A DNA stretch of 64,000 nucleotides, from the NCBI RefSeq assembly GCF_902167145.1, contig NC_050105.1, positions 121,351,898 to 121,415,897 on the forward strand, given 5' to 3'. This DNA comes from Zea mays (lineage: Eukaryota > Streptophyta > Magnoliopsida > Poales > Poaceae). Each line of letters starts with the position of its first letter. The first letter of the stretch is position 1. The notes below the pieces were generated by a model that saw only the letters and a program-made list of their open reading frames with translations, searched no databases and was not told the origin of the DNA. Below, in pieces: positions 34,814-47,600 of the stretch. A program made the position numbers and the translations under genes.

Positions 34814-35287
34814 GAACTGTGCCATTGGCGTCGATCTGGAGGTGCCGATCGATGATGTGACCGGGTTGCTGTTGATAATGTGCCCAGATTGCAAGGATGT
34901 GAGGGTGTTTGCTGCTAATACCACGTACTCCAATAACGTTGGAAAGAGATTTTTCAAGTGTCCTAGGAAGAACCGTAGAAATGTCAGTGAAGTGGTTGAA
35001 TAATTTGCATTGCCCAAATTTCATTCTTGTTTGCAGTGGTTGACTTTGCTGAAATTTGGATGCAGGGGACATGTGATAGGTTTTGGTTCGAGGAAGAATA
35101 TTTGGTATTCCTTCAGGATAATGGATATCTACCGTCAGCATCCTCCACCATTACAGCAAGTTCGACAACCAAGGTTCCTGAGCTTTTGGGAAAAATTGAC
35201 AGCTTAGAGCAAAATCTGAACAAGGTGACGAAAATGGTTAGCAAGAACAGAGATGGCATGGGAAGCTTGATTTGTCTCGTGTGTTGA
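34814..35287 (+). CDS. GRF-type zinc-finger protein carried by the CACTA element
   Basis: Two exons. Exon 34814-34982 follows CTGCAG and holds an in-frame ATG at 34878 (MCPDCKDVRVFAANTTYSNN). It ends at an AAT|GTCAGT donor. Exon 35066-35287 follows TGGATGCAG and encodes GTCDRFWFEEEYLVFLQDNG, a Ser/Thr stretch and a short Leu/Lys heptad region before TGA. Joined in phase 0 they give the GRF zinc-finger pattern: CxxC, about 25 residues, FFKCP, then CDRFWFEEEY. From ATG 34878 the product is 108 residues; the true start may be in an upstream exon. GRF domains bind nucleic acid in other proteins; here the role is unknown. Confidence 0.65.
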
Positions 35288-35560
35288 TGTGTGAATGTAA
35301 CAGTAGTCCTGGTGTTTGCCGTCTTCTTGGTTGTAGCTTTTGTGTTGAAGTAGGCAATGTTGATGAAGTATTGGCTTTTCTGTTAAAGTTGTAGTACTAT
35401 TGAAGAACAAGTTGTATTGAACCTGTTGTGGTGGATGTATGTGTACTTCGTAGGAAATATGGGCCTTCGTGCTCTTGGACACCTCTTGTGTAATCTGTGT
35501 CTTTGTGATGTATGTTGGAAATAAAGATATCTATTGCTTATGATGATTTACTTGTGTGCA

Positions 35561-35756
35561 ATGAATTTTTTGCGGCCTGCATGTTTCTTTCAGCCTATAG
35601 ATTTTGTGACAGATTCTATACATTCTATGACAGAAGCTAGGCATTCCATGACGATGAAATTTTTGCGGCCTGCATGTTTCTTTCAGCCTATAGATTTTGT
35701 GACAGATTCTATACATTCTATGACAGAAGTTGGGCATTCCATGACGATGAAATTTT
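35561..35756. repeat. 93-bp tandem duplication
   Basis: Two nearly identical copies with GCGGCCTGCATG at 35572 and 35665 (period 93 bp), in the gap between the convergent 3' ends of the GRF and transposase genes. Confidence 0.85.
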
Positions 35757-35943
35757 GGACTATATGAAATTCTGGGCACTGTAACTTGCATCATACATCT
35801 AGTATGCACTAAAAACAGAGTCATTGCATATAAGGTCTTACAAATTCAGAATTCAGATACAAATGTAGTAGCATAATTGAAATATACAGCAGAATCACTA
35901 ATAGAAAAAGTTCATGGTTCACAAGTCTCTACAAATGCAAAGG

Positions 35944-38900
35944 TTAGTCATCATCACCGTCTTCTCCTGAAGTATTGCCTTCTTCTGGACTATGGTACTG
36001 AAGGTAGGTGTCATCTTCATCTTCTTCATCGCAGTGTGTGTTATCACCTTGAGTTGTATGTTTCTGTCGATGGATGTTTTCGACGAGGTTTCTACTAATA
36101 GGGCTGTCTGGTTCATTATCCATGTGCAACAAATCCAAATCAGGATGAATGTCTCCCACTGCACCATCTCTCAATGAAGTATGCTCCTCTTGGTATGCCT
36201 CCTGACATCTCATCTGTACTTGTTCATGGATTGGTTCGTTTGTGTCGGTCTCTTCAACATCAAATATATGTCGGTGGCCAAATTCTTGTACCACTTGCCA
36301 ACATGCACCTAACTTTGTATCTTCCAAGAAAAATACTTATGAAGCATCTGTGGCTATAATGAAAGGATCATTTTTATACCATCGACCTTGGTTGTTTATG
36401 CTCTTGAAATAACCATCATCTTTCATTTGGTATGTCCTTCCCTCTAGATTGTACCATTCACACCGTAATAAGATAACAGTTCTACGCCCTTTGCTGTTCT
36501 TACTGTAACTCAACTCAATAATGTCTATGATTGTCCCATAGAAGTCAATTGTGTCATCACCGTGAGTACCTGCACTTTTGATAGTGGAGTTTTGTGTATT
36601 CCTGTGTTCGTCACAAGCCAGAGTGTGGAACCGTACCCCATTGATTATACAGGTTGTGTATGAACGCACTCTCCGATCCGACCGGCATGCTAGTGAGTAC
36701 AAGTCTTCATCAACATGTGTTGTGCCTTCATATTTCAATCTAGTAATCTGCAGGATGAAAACATATAGAATTAATGAGTTTCAGAATGTAGTGTATCATA
36801 AATTATTTAGTCATGTTGTATAAGTTGCACACACATGATTCTCGAACCATGCAGCGAATTGTGTTGACATCATTTTTCAACATCATTGACCTCTTGTTGC
36901 TCTAATTGTGCCCTATACATGCTGTAAAGGATGAAGATAATTAGGTTTTTGTGACACAAGTATTGGATAAAGTTGGCTGCAATTGCATTAGAGCAATTAC
37001 TTACTCTTTGTATTCATCAACCTCTTCACAGTTATGTAGTACAAACCAAACCATAGAGTCATAGTCTTTATCTTCATAATGAAGTTTTGAAGCACCCAAG
37101 AGGTTAATACCATGACCAAAAATAGAGTAACCATTGGCTGAGATGTCTCCATCTAAGTTTCTTTCTGGCCTAGTGAACCTATTAATGATGTCACTGAAGT
37201 ATGTTGAGCACTGGGTCATACACTCATAGGCAGTGTATGCCTCTGCAATAGATCCTTCAGGTCTTGCTTTATTGCGGATGAAACGCTTAAAGGTGCCCAA
37301 TCTTCTCTCAATGGGATACATCCATCCATACTGCATCGGTCCTCTAAGGAGTGCCTCATCAGGTAAGTGTAATGCTAGGTGAACCATAACATCGAAGAAT
37401 GCAGGAGGATAAATTTTCTCTAGCTTGCAAAGGATAAGCACAATATCTTCCTTCATCTGTTGTAGTGCATCAACCTTTAGAGTTTTTGAGCAAAGTTGTC
37501 TAAAAAACCTACCCAATTCAGCAATTACTTCATATACATCTTTTCTCACCAAACCACGAAGGCCAGCTGGTAAAATACGTTGCAGTAGTATATGACAGTC
37601 ATGTGTTTTTAGCCCATGCATTGATCCTCCTCCATCCATATTAACACATCTTGATATATTGGAGGCATAGCCATCCGGAAACTTAACATTGCTCACAAAT
37701 TGCAAGAACTTCTTCTTTGCTTCTGGTGTTAGAACGTAACAAGCTTTCGGCTTTGAGGATGCATTACCACTGTCATCTAGCAAATGAAGCTCTTTTCTTA
37801 TACCTCTTTCTTCCAAATCTACTCTAGCAGCAATTGTGTCCTTTGTCTTGTTTGGAATATTGAGTAGAGTTGACAAAATATTTTCACATATGTTTTTCTC
37901 TATATGCATAACATCAAGGTTGTACTGTAGCTTCAATTTTGACCAATATGGCAAATCATACAAGCTAACCTTCAGATGCCATACTGGTTCTCCATCACGG
38001 CGTCGTTTTCTTGATCTCGGCTTATCTGGATTCTTGCCAGGAACATAGCAAACTTCATCCAATATTGCCATAACCTCATCTACACTAAATTTCCTTGGTG
38101 GTTCTCTATTTTCATGGTGGCCATTGAAAGATCTATTTTTCCTCCAAGCATGGTCGCTTGGGAGGAACCGTCTATGTCCTATGAATCCAATTTTGTTTGT
38201 CAGACATTCAGAGCATGGATTCTCATCACAGTGCACACATGCGAAGTAACCCTTAGTGGTTCTGCCTGACATGATACCTAATGCAGGATAGTCATTGATT
38301 CCCCATAGAATCGTTGCACGCAGGCTGAAGTCTTTGCCTTCATATGCATCATAAGTAGAGACACCATTCCAAAGAGTCATCATGTCTGCTATCAAAGGTT
38401 GCATGAACACATGGAAATCTTTGCCCGATGATTTTTTGCCTGGAATTAGTAAAGCAAGCATGTAATTGGGTTGGTCTATACACATCCAAGGTGCAAAATT
38501 GTATGGAACCACTATCACTGGCCATATGCTATATGAATTGGTCATCTTACCAAATGGGTTAAATCCATCAGTAGCAATGGCTAACCTCAAACTGCGGGGA
38601 TCATCTGCAAAAGACTTGAAACTATCATCAAATTCTTTCCAAGCTTCTCCATCAGCAGGATGTCTCATTTCATTCTCAACCGGTACCCTCTTTTCCTTGT
38701 GCCATCTTGCATACTGTGCCCACTGCTTTGAGATAAAAAGTCTTTGGAGGCGTGGAATTATAGGAAAGTAACGGAGGACCTTGTGAGGCACTTTCTTTCT
38801 ACCCTCCTTGTTCACTTTCCATCTTGTGTACCCACAAATTGGGCAATGGTCATCCTCTTCATGATCTTTCCAAAATAGAGCACAGTCATACTTGCACACA

Positions 38901-39571
38901 TGAATAGATTCGTAACCAAAACCAAGCTTCCGAAGTAGAGATTTCAGTTCATTATAGGACTTAGGGAGGCCGGTCACATTCTTCAAAGATGACGAAAGCA
39001 ACTCAAGGATTGCATCGAACCCAGAATTTGGTATCTGATTGTACACTTTTATATGCAGTAGTTTAATAATGAAACTTAGCCTAGACTCCTCGGTGCAACC
39101 TGGATAAAGTTCACGCTTTGCCTCTTCCATGATTTGCTGATATAAGTTGCCACCGACACCATGGCTTGCTGCGGTGTACAGATCTTGAATCAAACCTTGA
39201 ACTCCCAGTTCACTATCATCTAAAATGACATCTTTAGCTTGTCCTTCATCATCAAGTGGAGCCTGGTCATTTCCATCCCATGACATATATTCATAACCAA
39301 CAGCGAGTGTGCCATCATCATCTTCTTGAACATCAACATCTCCCTCTCCATGGTAAACCCACCTTGTATAGCACCTAGAAATACCATTGATTTCGATATC
39401 CTCCTGTACCTTATCTTGACTTTTTTCTATATGGTTCAGGCATTTTCTACATGGACACTTGATTTTCTCATGTGCACTAAATCTACTTTTGACATGTGCC
39501 ATGAATTGTTCAACACCAAGCATATATGGTTCACTAAATGGCACACTGTTGTATACCTAGCTTCTATCCAT
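35944..39571 (-). pseudogene. TNP2-type CACTA transposase, inactivated
   Basis: The natural start is the ATG at 39571 (MDRS), followed by TAG at codon 5 (39557-39559). The frame is then open for about 847 codons to 37001, ending at a GTAAGT donor. It shows an N-terminal Cys motif (CPCRKC), a second one (CPICGYTRW), and the transposase core (IATDGFNPFG, LDVMHIEKN, GLKTHDCHILLQRILP, PMQYGWMYPIERRLGTFK). Smaller exons follow: one near 36940-36840 with an apparent 1-nt deletion, and one from 36747 with a DUF4216-type domain. An in-frame TAA lies at 36337-36339, then an acidic tail to 35944. It is divergent from the TNP1-like gene. Confidence 0.88.
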
Positions 39572-40322
39572 CTCATCCTGGAGAAACATACGTGACAAAA
39601 TTTTAGAAATCGAGATGGATAGAAATCGACAAAACACTTTTGATAGCTTGCTTACCTAAAACAATGGCCACGCCGAGGCTTCAGCTTCGACCACAGGTAG
39701 TTGTCGAGGGAGCAGATCCTGCTGGCAGCTAATCTTGCTGGCTAGGCTACAGCTGGGGTGCTTGTCGAGGGAGCAGATGGCCGGAGGTGGCGTGCATGGC
39801 GAGGCTGCAGGTGGAGGAGGGGGAGGGCGGCTACGGACAAAGCAAACCGAGGGAGCACGGTAGGTGGAGGAGGGGGAGGGCGGCTACGGACAAAGCTGTG
39901 GTCGGCGACAAGGGAGCGCGACGGGGCTTCTGCAGGGTCGGCGTCGTTGCTTCTACAGGGTCGGCGTCGGGCGTCGTTGCTTCTGCAGGGGCGGGTACCC
40001 GGTGAGGCAGTAGCTGGCTGGGTGGCCCTTCTCCAAATGTGAAAATATTGTAACTAGTTTCCCTTTTATTAATTCATGTCAAAATATTGTAACTAGTTTT
40101 TCTCCCACAGACTTTCTCCAAATGTGATGATTTTTTTCTAAAATTTTCTAAAATCCTGATATATCCATGTATTGCATTTATATTCGTTGTATTCCATTGA
40201 AAAAAATTGAACAAGTCAAAGTGGAATTTTTTTAAAATTGCAACTTTGAAGCACATTTGGAACCTCAAAATGGGTTCAACCAAATAAGTCATGAATACAA
40301 AGTTTGTACAAATAATCAAGAT

Positions 40323-40495
40323 CTACATTCTTTATATAGATCGGTTTTTCATCCAATGAAGTGATGGTAACTTTGTTCTCAAATCTTACTCATCGCACTC
40401 ATAGTTTCATATACTATTAGTGAGATGAGTAAGATTTGAGAACAAAGTTACCATCACTTCATCGGATCAAAAAATGACCTAAATAAAAAATGTAG
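40323..40495. repeat. long inverted repeat (hairpin)
   Basis: Perfect 39-bp arms at 40356-40394 (ATGAAGTGATGGTAACTTTG...) and 40424-40462, with a 29-nt loop. Homology extends imperfectly outward to about 40323 and 40495. It may be a small foldback MITE or part of the element's regulatory DNA. Confidence 0.8.
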
Positions 40496-40749
40496 ATATT
40501 AGTAAGTGCAACTACTTTTGTGTTTTTGATTTTTTTTCATTTGAACTTACTAAATACCCCAAATTTGTGCCTGAAGTTCAAATATTTTTAAATTCAAAAA
40601 TCAAACTCTCGAAACAAAGTCAATTGAGAAAATGAGCAAAACCAAAATGGTATATCTTGATGAGTGTAACAACTTCTATTCTTAGTGTTTTTCATTTGAA
40701 ATCATGTAGTACCCCAAAAATATGTTTCAATTCCAAATAGTACTAATTC

Positions 40750-41200
40750 TATCACTGACATACAGCCCTCCTGTTAGGACCCAAGATGGCCAGCTCTGGT
40801 TTCTCCCACTGACATACGGTCCCTCCTGTCAGGACCTAAGATGGCCAGCTCTGGTTTCTCCCACTGACATATGGCCAGCTCTCGTTTCCCCTCCTACCTT
40901 ATCCTCTCGGCTGCTCACCACTCGCGCAGACAAGTCCAGTCCTCTCCCTCCCCTCAACCTAGCGCCGCCACTCGTGCCCACCATGCCGCCGCACCGCCGC
41001 TGGTGAACGGATTCGTCCATCCTGTACACCGGCCTTGGCCTCCTCCTCCCTCCCCTCAACCTAGCTCCACCACTCGCGCCCACCACTCCGCCGCACCACC
41101 GCTGGTGAACGGATCCGTCCATCCTGTACACCAGTCATGTCCTCCTCCTCACTCCCCTCAACCTAGCTCCGCCACTCGCACCCACCACGCTGGCACACCC
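40750..41200. repeat. tandem repeats upstream of the TNP1-like gene
   Basis: Two-and-a-half copies of a roughly 54-bp unit (ACTGACATACGG...GGCCAGCTCTGGTTTCTCCC) at about 40756-40890. These are followed by a 102-bp unit beginning CTCAACCTAG at 40953, 41055 and 41157. Confidence 0.75.
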
Positions 41201-41606
41201 CGCCGCCGGAGAACAATCCAGCCACGGACATCAACGAGCCGGCATCCCGGACCTCCACGGATACGCCTCCTCACAGGGAGTCCTGCTTAGCTCCGCAGAT
41301 CCGTGCAGGCCGCGACAAAGGCTGCCTCACCGGCCACCACCAAGGCTGTCTCGCCGATAGACGCAGGCCCGCAGCCCCCGACCTCTTCTACTGGCATCAG
41401 GAATCTGGTATTGTACCATGTGGTTTACTCGTAGTGCATCTCGTTCTAGCATTTATATATGTGTTATTTCTAGTGTGTTTGTAGTTTTGTCTTCTTTCTA
41501 CCATTAACCAAAATACTGATGCGTTAGTTGTTTCTTCAACTCATGTATAGAAACTGGATTCAGTTTCTGCTCTTTCTACGTTTCTCTGTAATAAGTAATA
41601 GAAGAA

Positions 41607-44600
41607 ATGGGAAAAACCAAGTATGAGCTGGCAAGGGACGAGACTGTAAAGCATGTTCAGCAAGTTTTTAAATCTTTGGGCATTCATGTCTTAGCACAGA
41701 CTGTTAGAGATGTTATTTCACCAAAAAAGAAAGAGGGAAGAGGGAAGGCTATAGATTCTGACAATGATTACGATCCATGCTCTGACATTGAAAACCAATC
41801 TAACACTGATGATGACTATGATGATGACCTCAACAATGAGGTCAATACTGAGGTGAGATGCATTGTTGAAGCGTCCCCAATCCTCTGGGACTCAAATGTG
41901 ATACAATTACTAGTCCCAGGAGGCTAGTAAACACATTTATACATCAGATGATTACAGATCTACTTAAACGACAAACCTATAAAGGTGGCGAACAACTTTA
42001 AGAGTTGGTCCACAACTCGGGACATATCATCAGAGTGGGGCTGAAGCAGCCCGATATACACAGTGAAGCAAATCAGCGGTCCAACAGCCACAGGCAAGGT
42101 TGGGAACAGTCGTAACTCTTACCCGATCTCCTTTTTCTAAAAAAAATAAATAATCAAGGGTGAGTACAAACGTACTCAGCAGCCCACCTTCACCCGCGGA
42201 ATGGGGAAATCAGATATAATGCATGGAATATGTGGAGCTCAGGATATTTTGCAGAAACAGCAATATTTTATGCAGGGTTGTTTTGAAAAACATTTTGTAT
42301 TTTGCAAAGCGCATCCTCTCCAAAAGGAGCATGAAGTTTTTCAGTATTATAACAAAATCCCCTGGACTAAACCATCCAGGTATCTCAGCAGTTTCCCACT
42401 GGTTTTCCTTTTCAAAAACAGCCACTGGACTTCCCGTCCACCATAGCTCACGGCTCAACCGCCGAACCTTTTAAAACCCATTTTTCTCAAACGCACCCTT
42501 TTTGAAAACCAAACATTAATTGCCATACCATACCAGACTCGTCCATTCCTGTGGACACGGACTATTCGAATAGGTTTTCAAACTCTGCGCAGAGGTGTAC
42601 ACTTTACCCACTAGTCCGGCTCTGCGATCTCATGATCAGTGAGATCCGAATCCGAATCTCTTTCTTCCCTTGCACGTCCTAACCTTAACGGTTATACCGG
42701 AAGGAGTCAGGCCACCGCCATGTCCAAACCGGACAAAACATTCCCCCTCCTTATCCTCCCGGTGCTCCCCAGCCTTCATAACCCTAGGGTTGGACCGTAC
42801 GAGTTCAGATTGAGTGACTGCCCACACAGTCTCGAGTGGTTGTACTTATCATGAGTACAGGTAGTGAAAGATGACAAACCGGTCCTTATATGAGGGGACA
42901 ATCCTTCTGCTCACGCCTAAACCAGCTGAGCCAACACCTTAGGCCCTCCCCTAAACCAGGGAGTCCCTGATTATCCCACTCACAAGGTGATAAGGGTGAA
43001 AACCCTTCATCATACACATTTTGAAAAGCATTTTCTTTTGAAAACTCACACCTTTTATCAAATCATTTGTAACAAATATATCAAGTATTGATTGCGGCAA
43101 GCGGCTGGGTGGCCATAATAACTTGTCTCAAAATCATATCATGCATAAAATAACAGGATGAGGGTTGTGGTTGTAAAAGCATAGGTAATTTATGCAACAT
43201 GAACAAGCAAACATACAAACAAGCAAGTATACCAACAAATATTTAGTATAGTGGTCAGAATAGAGATATATGGATGGGTAGAGTCTTGAGTAGAATCTGT
43301 GTCATGTGGTGTTGAGATACTACTAGTGGTGGAGCGGAGGTGCTTACCAGGAGGGTGGACTGGAGGCGAAGCGACACTATGTGTGTAGCCGGTAGAGCGG
43401 AGTAACTGAGTGGGTGGGCGTTTGCCTTGGCTGAGGGTGTTGAGTGTGTGTGGAGAGGGAGAGGGTAGCTGGGTGTATGTGGAGTAGCATAGTGAAGTTC
43501 ACTGTTGGTGAGAATAGTGATGAATGAATCGTCTTACTTAGTCTGAACAGAGAGATTATAGGCAGAATATGGGATAAGAGTATTTTAGGAGTTTTCTGGA
43601 TTATGAACCATGCTTATGGGATGACATGGTTGGATAGGGAATAATTTGATAAGAATTTAGAAACGAGAATTATTGGAATCTGAGTTTGGAAGCCTGGTTC
43701 GAAGGAATCTCAAGTTAAGCGTGCTCAACTTGGAGAAACCTAGGATGGGTGACTAGATGGGAAGTTCCCACTGGAAGGAAAATCACAGTCACCGGAGTTT
43801 GTATAACTGGAATATGGGTTTGCTGGTCTTAGGTGGACTGGACAGCATGATGGATGAGTAGTTGAAATTTGGGGTGATCGGATGATCGATGAATAGTAAC
43901 GGTGAATAGTAACGGTAAATAGTAACGGTAAAAAGTAACGGTAAAAAGTAACGGTAAATAGTAACGGTAAAAAGTAACGGTAAATAGTAACGGTAAAAAG
44001 TAACGGTAAAAAGTAACGGTAAAAAGTAACGGTAAATAGTAACGGTAAAAAGTAACGGTAAAAAGTAACGGTGAATAGTAACGGTAAAAAGTAACGGTAA
44101 AAAGTAACGGTAAAAAGTAACGATAAATAGTAACGGTAAATAGTAACGGTAAATAGTAACAGTAAATAGTGATGGTGAATAGTTCGTATGAACGAACGAT
44201 GAATGATGGATAGGAACTATGAACGAACGATGAACGATCGAATGATCGAACGAACGAACGATCGGAATTTCGGCAGCATAACGGCAGGAAAAAGATTATT
44301 TGGACGAAGGAACGGACGAACGATCGGACGAACGGACGAACGAACCATGAACGATCGGACGAACGATCAAACGATCGGACGAACGAACGATCGGAATTTC
44401 GGCTGCATAACGGCAGGAAAAAGATTATTTGGACGAACGAACAGACGAACGATCGGACGATCGGACGAACGGACGAACGAACCATGAACGATCGGACGAA
44501 CGATCGAACGATCGGACGAACGAACAAACAAACTAAGAACAGGGGGACGAACGATCGAAGAACGACTGAACGATCCTTGTGCTAGTGTGTGCTTGTGTGG

Positions 44601-47600
44601 AACATGGAGTGGGTGTGTGGGGGGGAGACAGTTGCCATGAAATGGCTTGGGGTGGGATGAGAGGAGGCCCTTGCCCCTCTATTTATAGCCATGGTGGGGG
44701 GATTAGGGGGAGGGATGAGGGGATTAGTGGGAGGATGAGAGGATTAGTGGGAGATTAGCATGGATTTGTCTTATATGAGTGTAATTAGCTTGTAGAGCTC
44801 AACGTATGACACTGGAGGCATACATATACGTATGAGCATGAAGAAAGTTATGAAGAAAATATTTATAGGGACTTGAAAAATGATTCTGAAGGTATTTCTC
44901 AAGAGGAAAATACTTGGAGATATATCGGTGGAATATCTGGGCAATATTTCTGGAAAGAACTTGAGGGGGGTCACTGAGGAAATATTTGTAGGATATTTTG
45001 AGGAGGATTTTGGAGAGAATATATACCACTATATTTTATTTGTTGATATCAACTCACAAACAAACATTTTGAAATGAAATTTGAAATTCATTTTGAATTT
45101 AGAGCAAGTTTGAGAAAATTTCAGGATTTGAATTTTTGGGATGCTACAAATCTACCCCACTTAAAAGGAATCTCGTCCTCGAGATTCGGCTTAGAAGTGT
45201 TATGGGTATAGCTTTACTTCAGCTACATATCTTCACTTTGCAGACTCTTCGAGGAGATGGAACTTCAACAAAATCTGGCCCTTGCGGAGCATCCGGCTGC
45301 TGATTGCAAACGCTGATCCTGGCTACTCAAAGATCATCTTCAGGCTTCTAGGTTTCGCTTGCGGCTAGCTTACTGAAGAAGCATTGATGCCAACACGCAA
45401 ATCTTTCTCTTTTGAACTCCCACATGGATTCCTTCCTTGATTGGTCTTCTGGTGCTTCATCAATGGAACTTGGGTGACCAACTCTCATCCAGAAACTTAT
45501 ATGCTTTGATGATCTGGTCCTCCACAAGCTTGCTACATGCCTTCTTCTTTTTCTCCAAAGCAGGAACTTTACTGGAACACTACCCCACTTAAAAAGAATG
45601 AGGGTAGAACTCTTGAATCTTGGGGATTTGAACTCCTTGAAGTACCTCATAACAAGGGTGTTACAGGGCCTTCTTCTGCTGTTGCTGCTTGACCAGGCTG
45701 CAGAGAGATGACTGTCACAGGGTTGATTCTGGGAGAACCTTCTTCTTATCTTCTCTTCACTATCTTCTTTTCACTGACCCTTTCTTTCTCTTTGCTCTTC
45801 CCACTGGAGGATTCTATCAAAGAGTATTACCATCACACATTGGAGGAAACCAAAGATTATGAACCATGTACAACAGTCTTCAACCCAAGAATCACCAAGC
45901 ATTGTGATCTTAGGGGCGAGGGAGTGGGAAATGGGGTTGCTTGCGATTTGGCAGAGGGGGGTTTATCTGGAGTGTGCTTTGCTTTGAGTGAGATGGGAGT
46001 TGAGGGAGCTGGTGGGAGGTTTTATAGGCGAGTGTGGGTGCTCGGGTGCGGAGTGGTGATGATGGAGCAGTGACACGAGGCAACAGGTGCGATGGAGAGG
46101 GGGGCGGTGTTGCTGGCGGTAATGGCGATGATGGGTGCGCTGCAAAAGGGGGTGGGGCAGTGGTGGTGCGCTGCAAAGGGGGCATGGGCGGTGGTAGTGC
46201 GCATGGAGGCGGGCACGCGTGCGGGGGGCACGGGTGAGTGGTGGGGTCGATGACCCTGATGTTTGTGGTCTCTGGTTCCAAGAATCTTTGCCTCTCTGTA
46301 TGGTAATAACTTCTTCTGTCCTCTTTTCCTGTTTACTTTGACACGGTCGGTCCTTTTGACTGAGCGGCTGGACTGGTTTCTTCTATAGCTTGTTCTAGGC
46401 TTCAAGGGTAAGCTTCCCGGTATCTTCTTGGGTAAGGCACTTTTCTCTTCAGATGGGTTAAGATGAGAATGGAAGCATAAGGTGAGGATTAGATCTAATT
46501 TGTGATTTATGTTTTTAGAGAAAACCTTTCTTAAAAAGAAAGAAACCACACAAGCTCAGCAATGATAAGCACAAACAAATCAAATGTTTTGAATAAGGGA
46601 AGAATAGAGTTTTTCAAAAGCACGGACTACTCAGATTCAGGGGCTAAGCATAACTTTTGCTTGGCTCCTGAATTGAGAACTATGCTAAATGCAACTTAGG
46701 AGCATTAACGTTAAAGCATCACATATGCACTCAAAAGGGGGAGAAAACATCAAGCAAAATTCATTTTGAAATGCCCTAGGGGGCCACACAAATAGAGTTT
46801 TGCAAAACACGAGTCTACACGATTACCTCTCATACATGCAGGGCTCTAGCCAAAGTGAAGAAAAACTCCACTACCCAATGCATGCAGAGGACTGGGCATA
46901 CTAACTCAGATCTGGCAGCTTCCCTTCTGGCAAGGCTGGCTCACAACTTCAATCTGAGACATCTCCTGGATGGGTCAAGAGGGAGCTGATGTTGATGACT
47001 TCTTCTGGCGGCAACTGAGATGGCAACACGGGGTCGAACTCTTCTTCAAGCGGGACTGGCTCTTGTAGCTCCTCAGAGGGCGGCGGTGCTGGCGGGGTGC
47101 TTGCAGCTTCTTCCTTGACTTCAAGGGATGGTGCTGGAATCTTCTTCATGGTGAGGGGCTCAAACAACTCCGGCGGGGGATCTTGGGAGGATTTGGGGTG
47201 CTCTTGCTTATCCATAGCCTGAGGGAAGACTGGAATTCCTTCCAAGACTATGGCTCCTTCCGGTAGTTCCCAAGCCTTCTTCTCCCCTCTGATAGAGATC
47301 GGGTGACCTTCAAGAATTTGGGGGTCTTCAGCTCTCCTTGGTTGAACTGGGTTGGATGGAGCAGGCTCTTGGATCCGCAGGGCTCTACGTTGGTTATGGG
47401 TTACCAAGTAGGCCTCCATCAACTTCTGGACGTGCTCATCATTGGCTTGCTTCAGGGCTTCAACAGCAATGACTTCACGACTTTCCAAGGCAGCTACACG
47501 GGCTTGAGCTGTGGTGAGATCCACATGGAGTTGACGGTTGCACTTATCTGCATCTTCTGGTCGGGCAATCATGTGACGGTAGTGCTGAGCCAAGAAATCA

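Larger units (their letters stand above)
39572..41606. promoter_or_regulatory. divergent intergenic/promoter region of the CACTA element
   Basis: 2 kb between the start of the transposase gene (-) and the TNP1-like gene (+). Both ends are GC-rich (39680-40030 and 40900-41400), flanking an AT-rich centre with a large inverted repeat (40356-40462). A bidirectional control region is inferred from position; no single core promoter could be assigned. Confidence 0.45.
41867..45148 (-). repeat. 3' LTR of element E
   Basis: 3282 bp. It lacks a 137-bp segment and a roughly 16-bp segment present in the 5' LTR. Minus-strand TATA CTATAAATAG at 44679-44688. Contains the repeat arrays at 43888-44180 and 44186-44530. 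Confidence 0.9.

Noticed and set aside
34555..34860. ORF starting before the GRF gene
   Set aside because: Runs through the presumed intron and acceptor at 34813 in a different frame from the zinc finger.
42201..42854. Short ORFs duplicated at 48525-49178
   Set aside because: They are inside the E LTRs, small, and changed by indels between the two LTRs; no domain.
43888..44180. Regular repeats considered as a CRISPR-like or telomere-like array
   Set aside because: Units are contiguous 12-mers with no spacers and sit inside an LTR of a plant retroelement; the unit is not TTTAGGG.
43829..44527. 232-codon Phe/Val/Arg/Ser and Tyr/Leu/Thr repeat ORF (twin at 50192-50833)
   Set aside because: Translation of the 12-bp and GAACGA arrays in the E LTR; not a protein gene.
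45708..46281. ORFs on both strands in E interior (121-175 codons)
   Set aside because: Low-complexity Pro/His/Thr or Gly-rich overlapping frames without domains.
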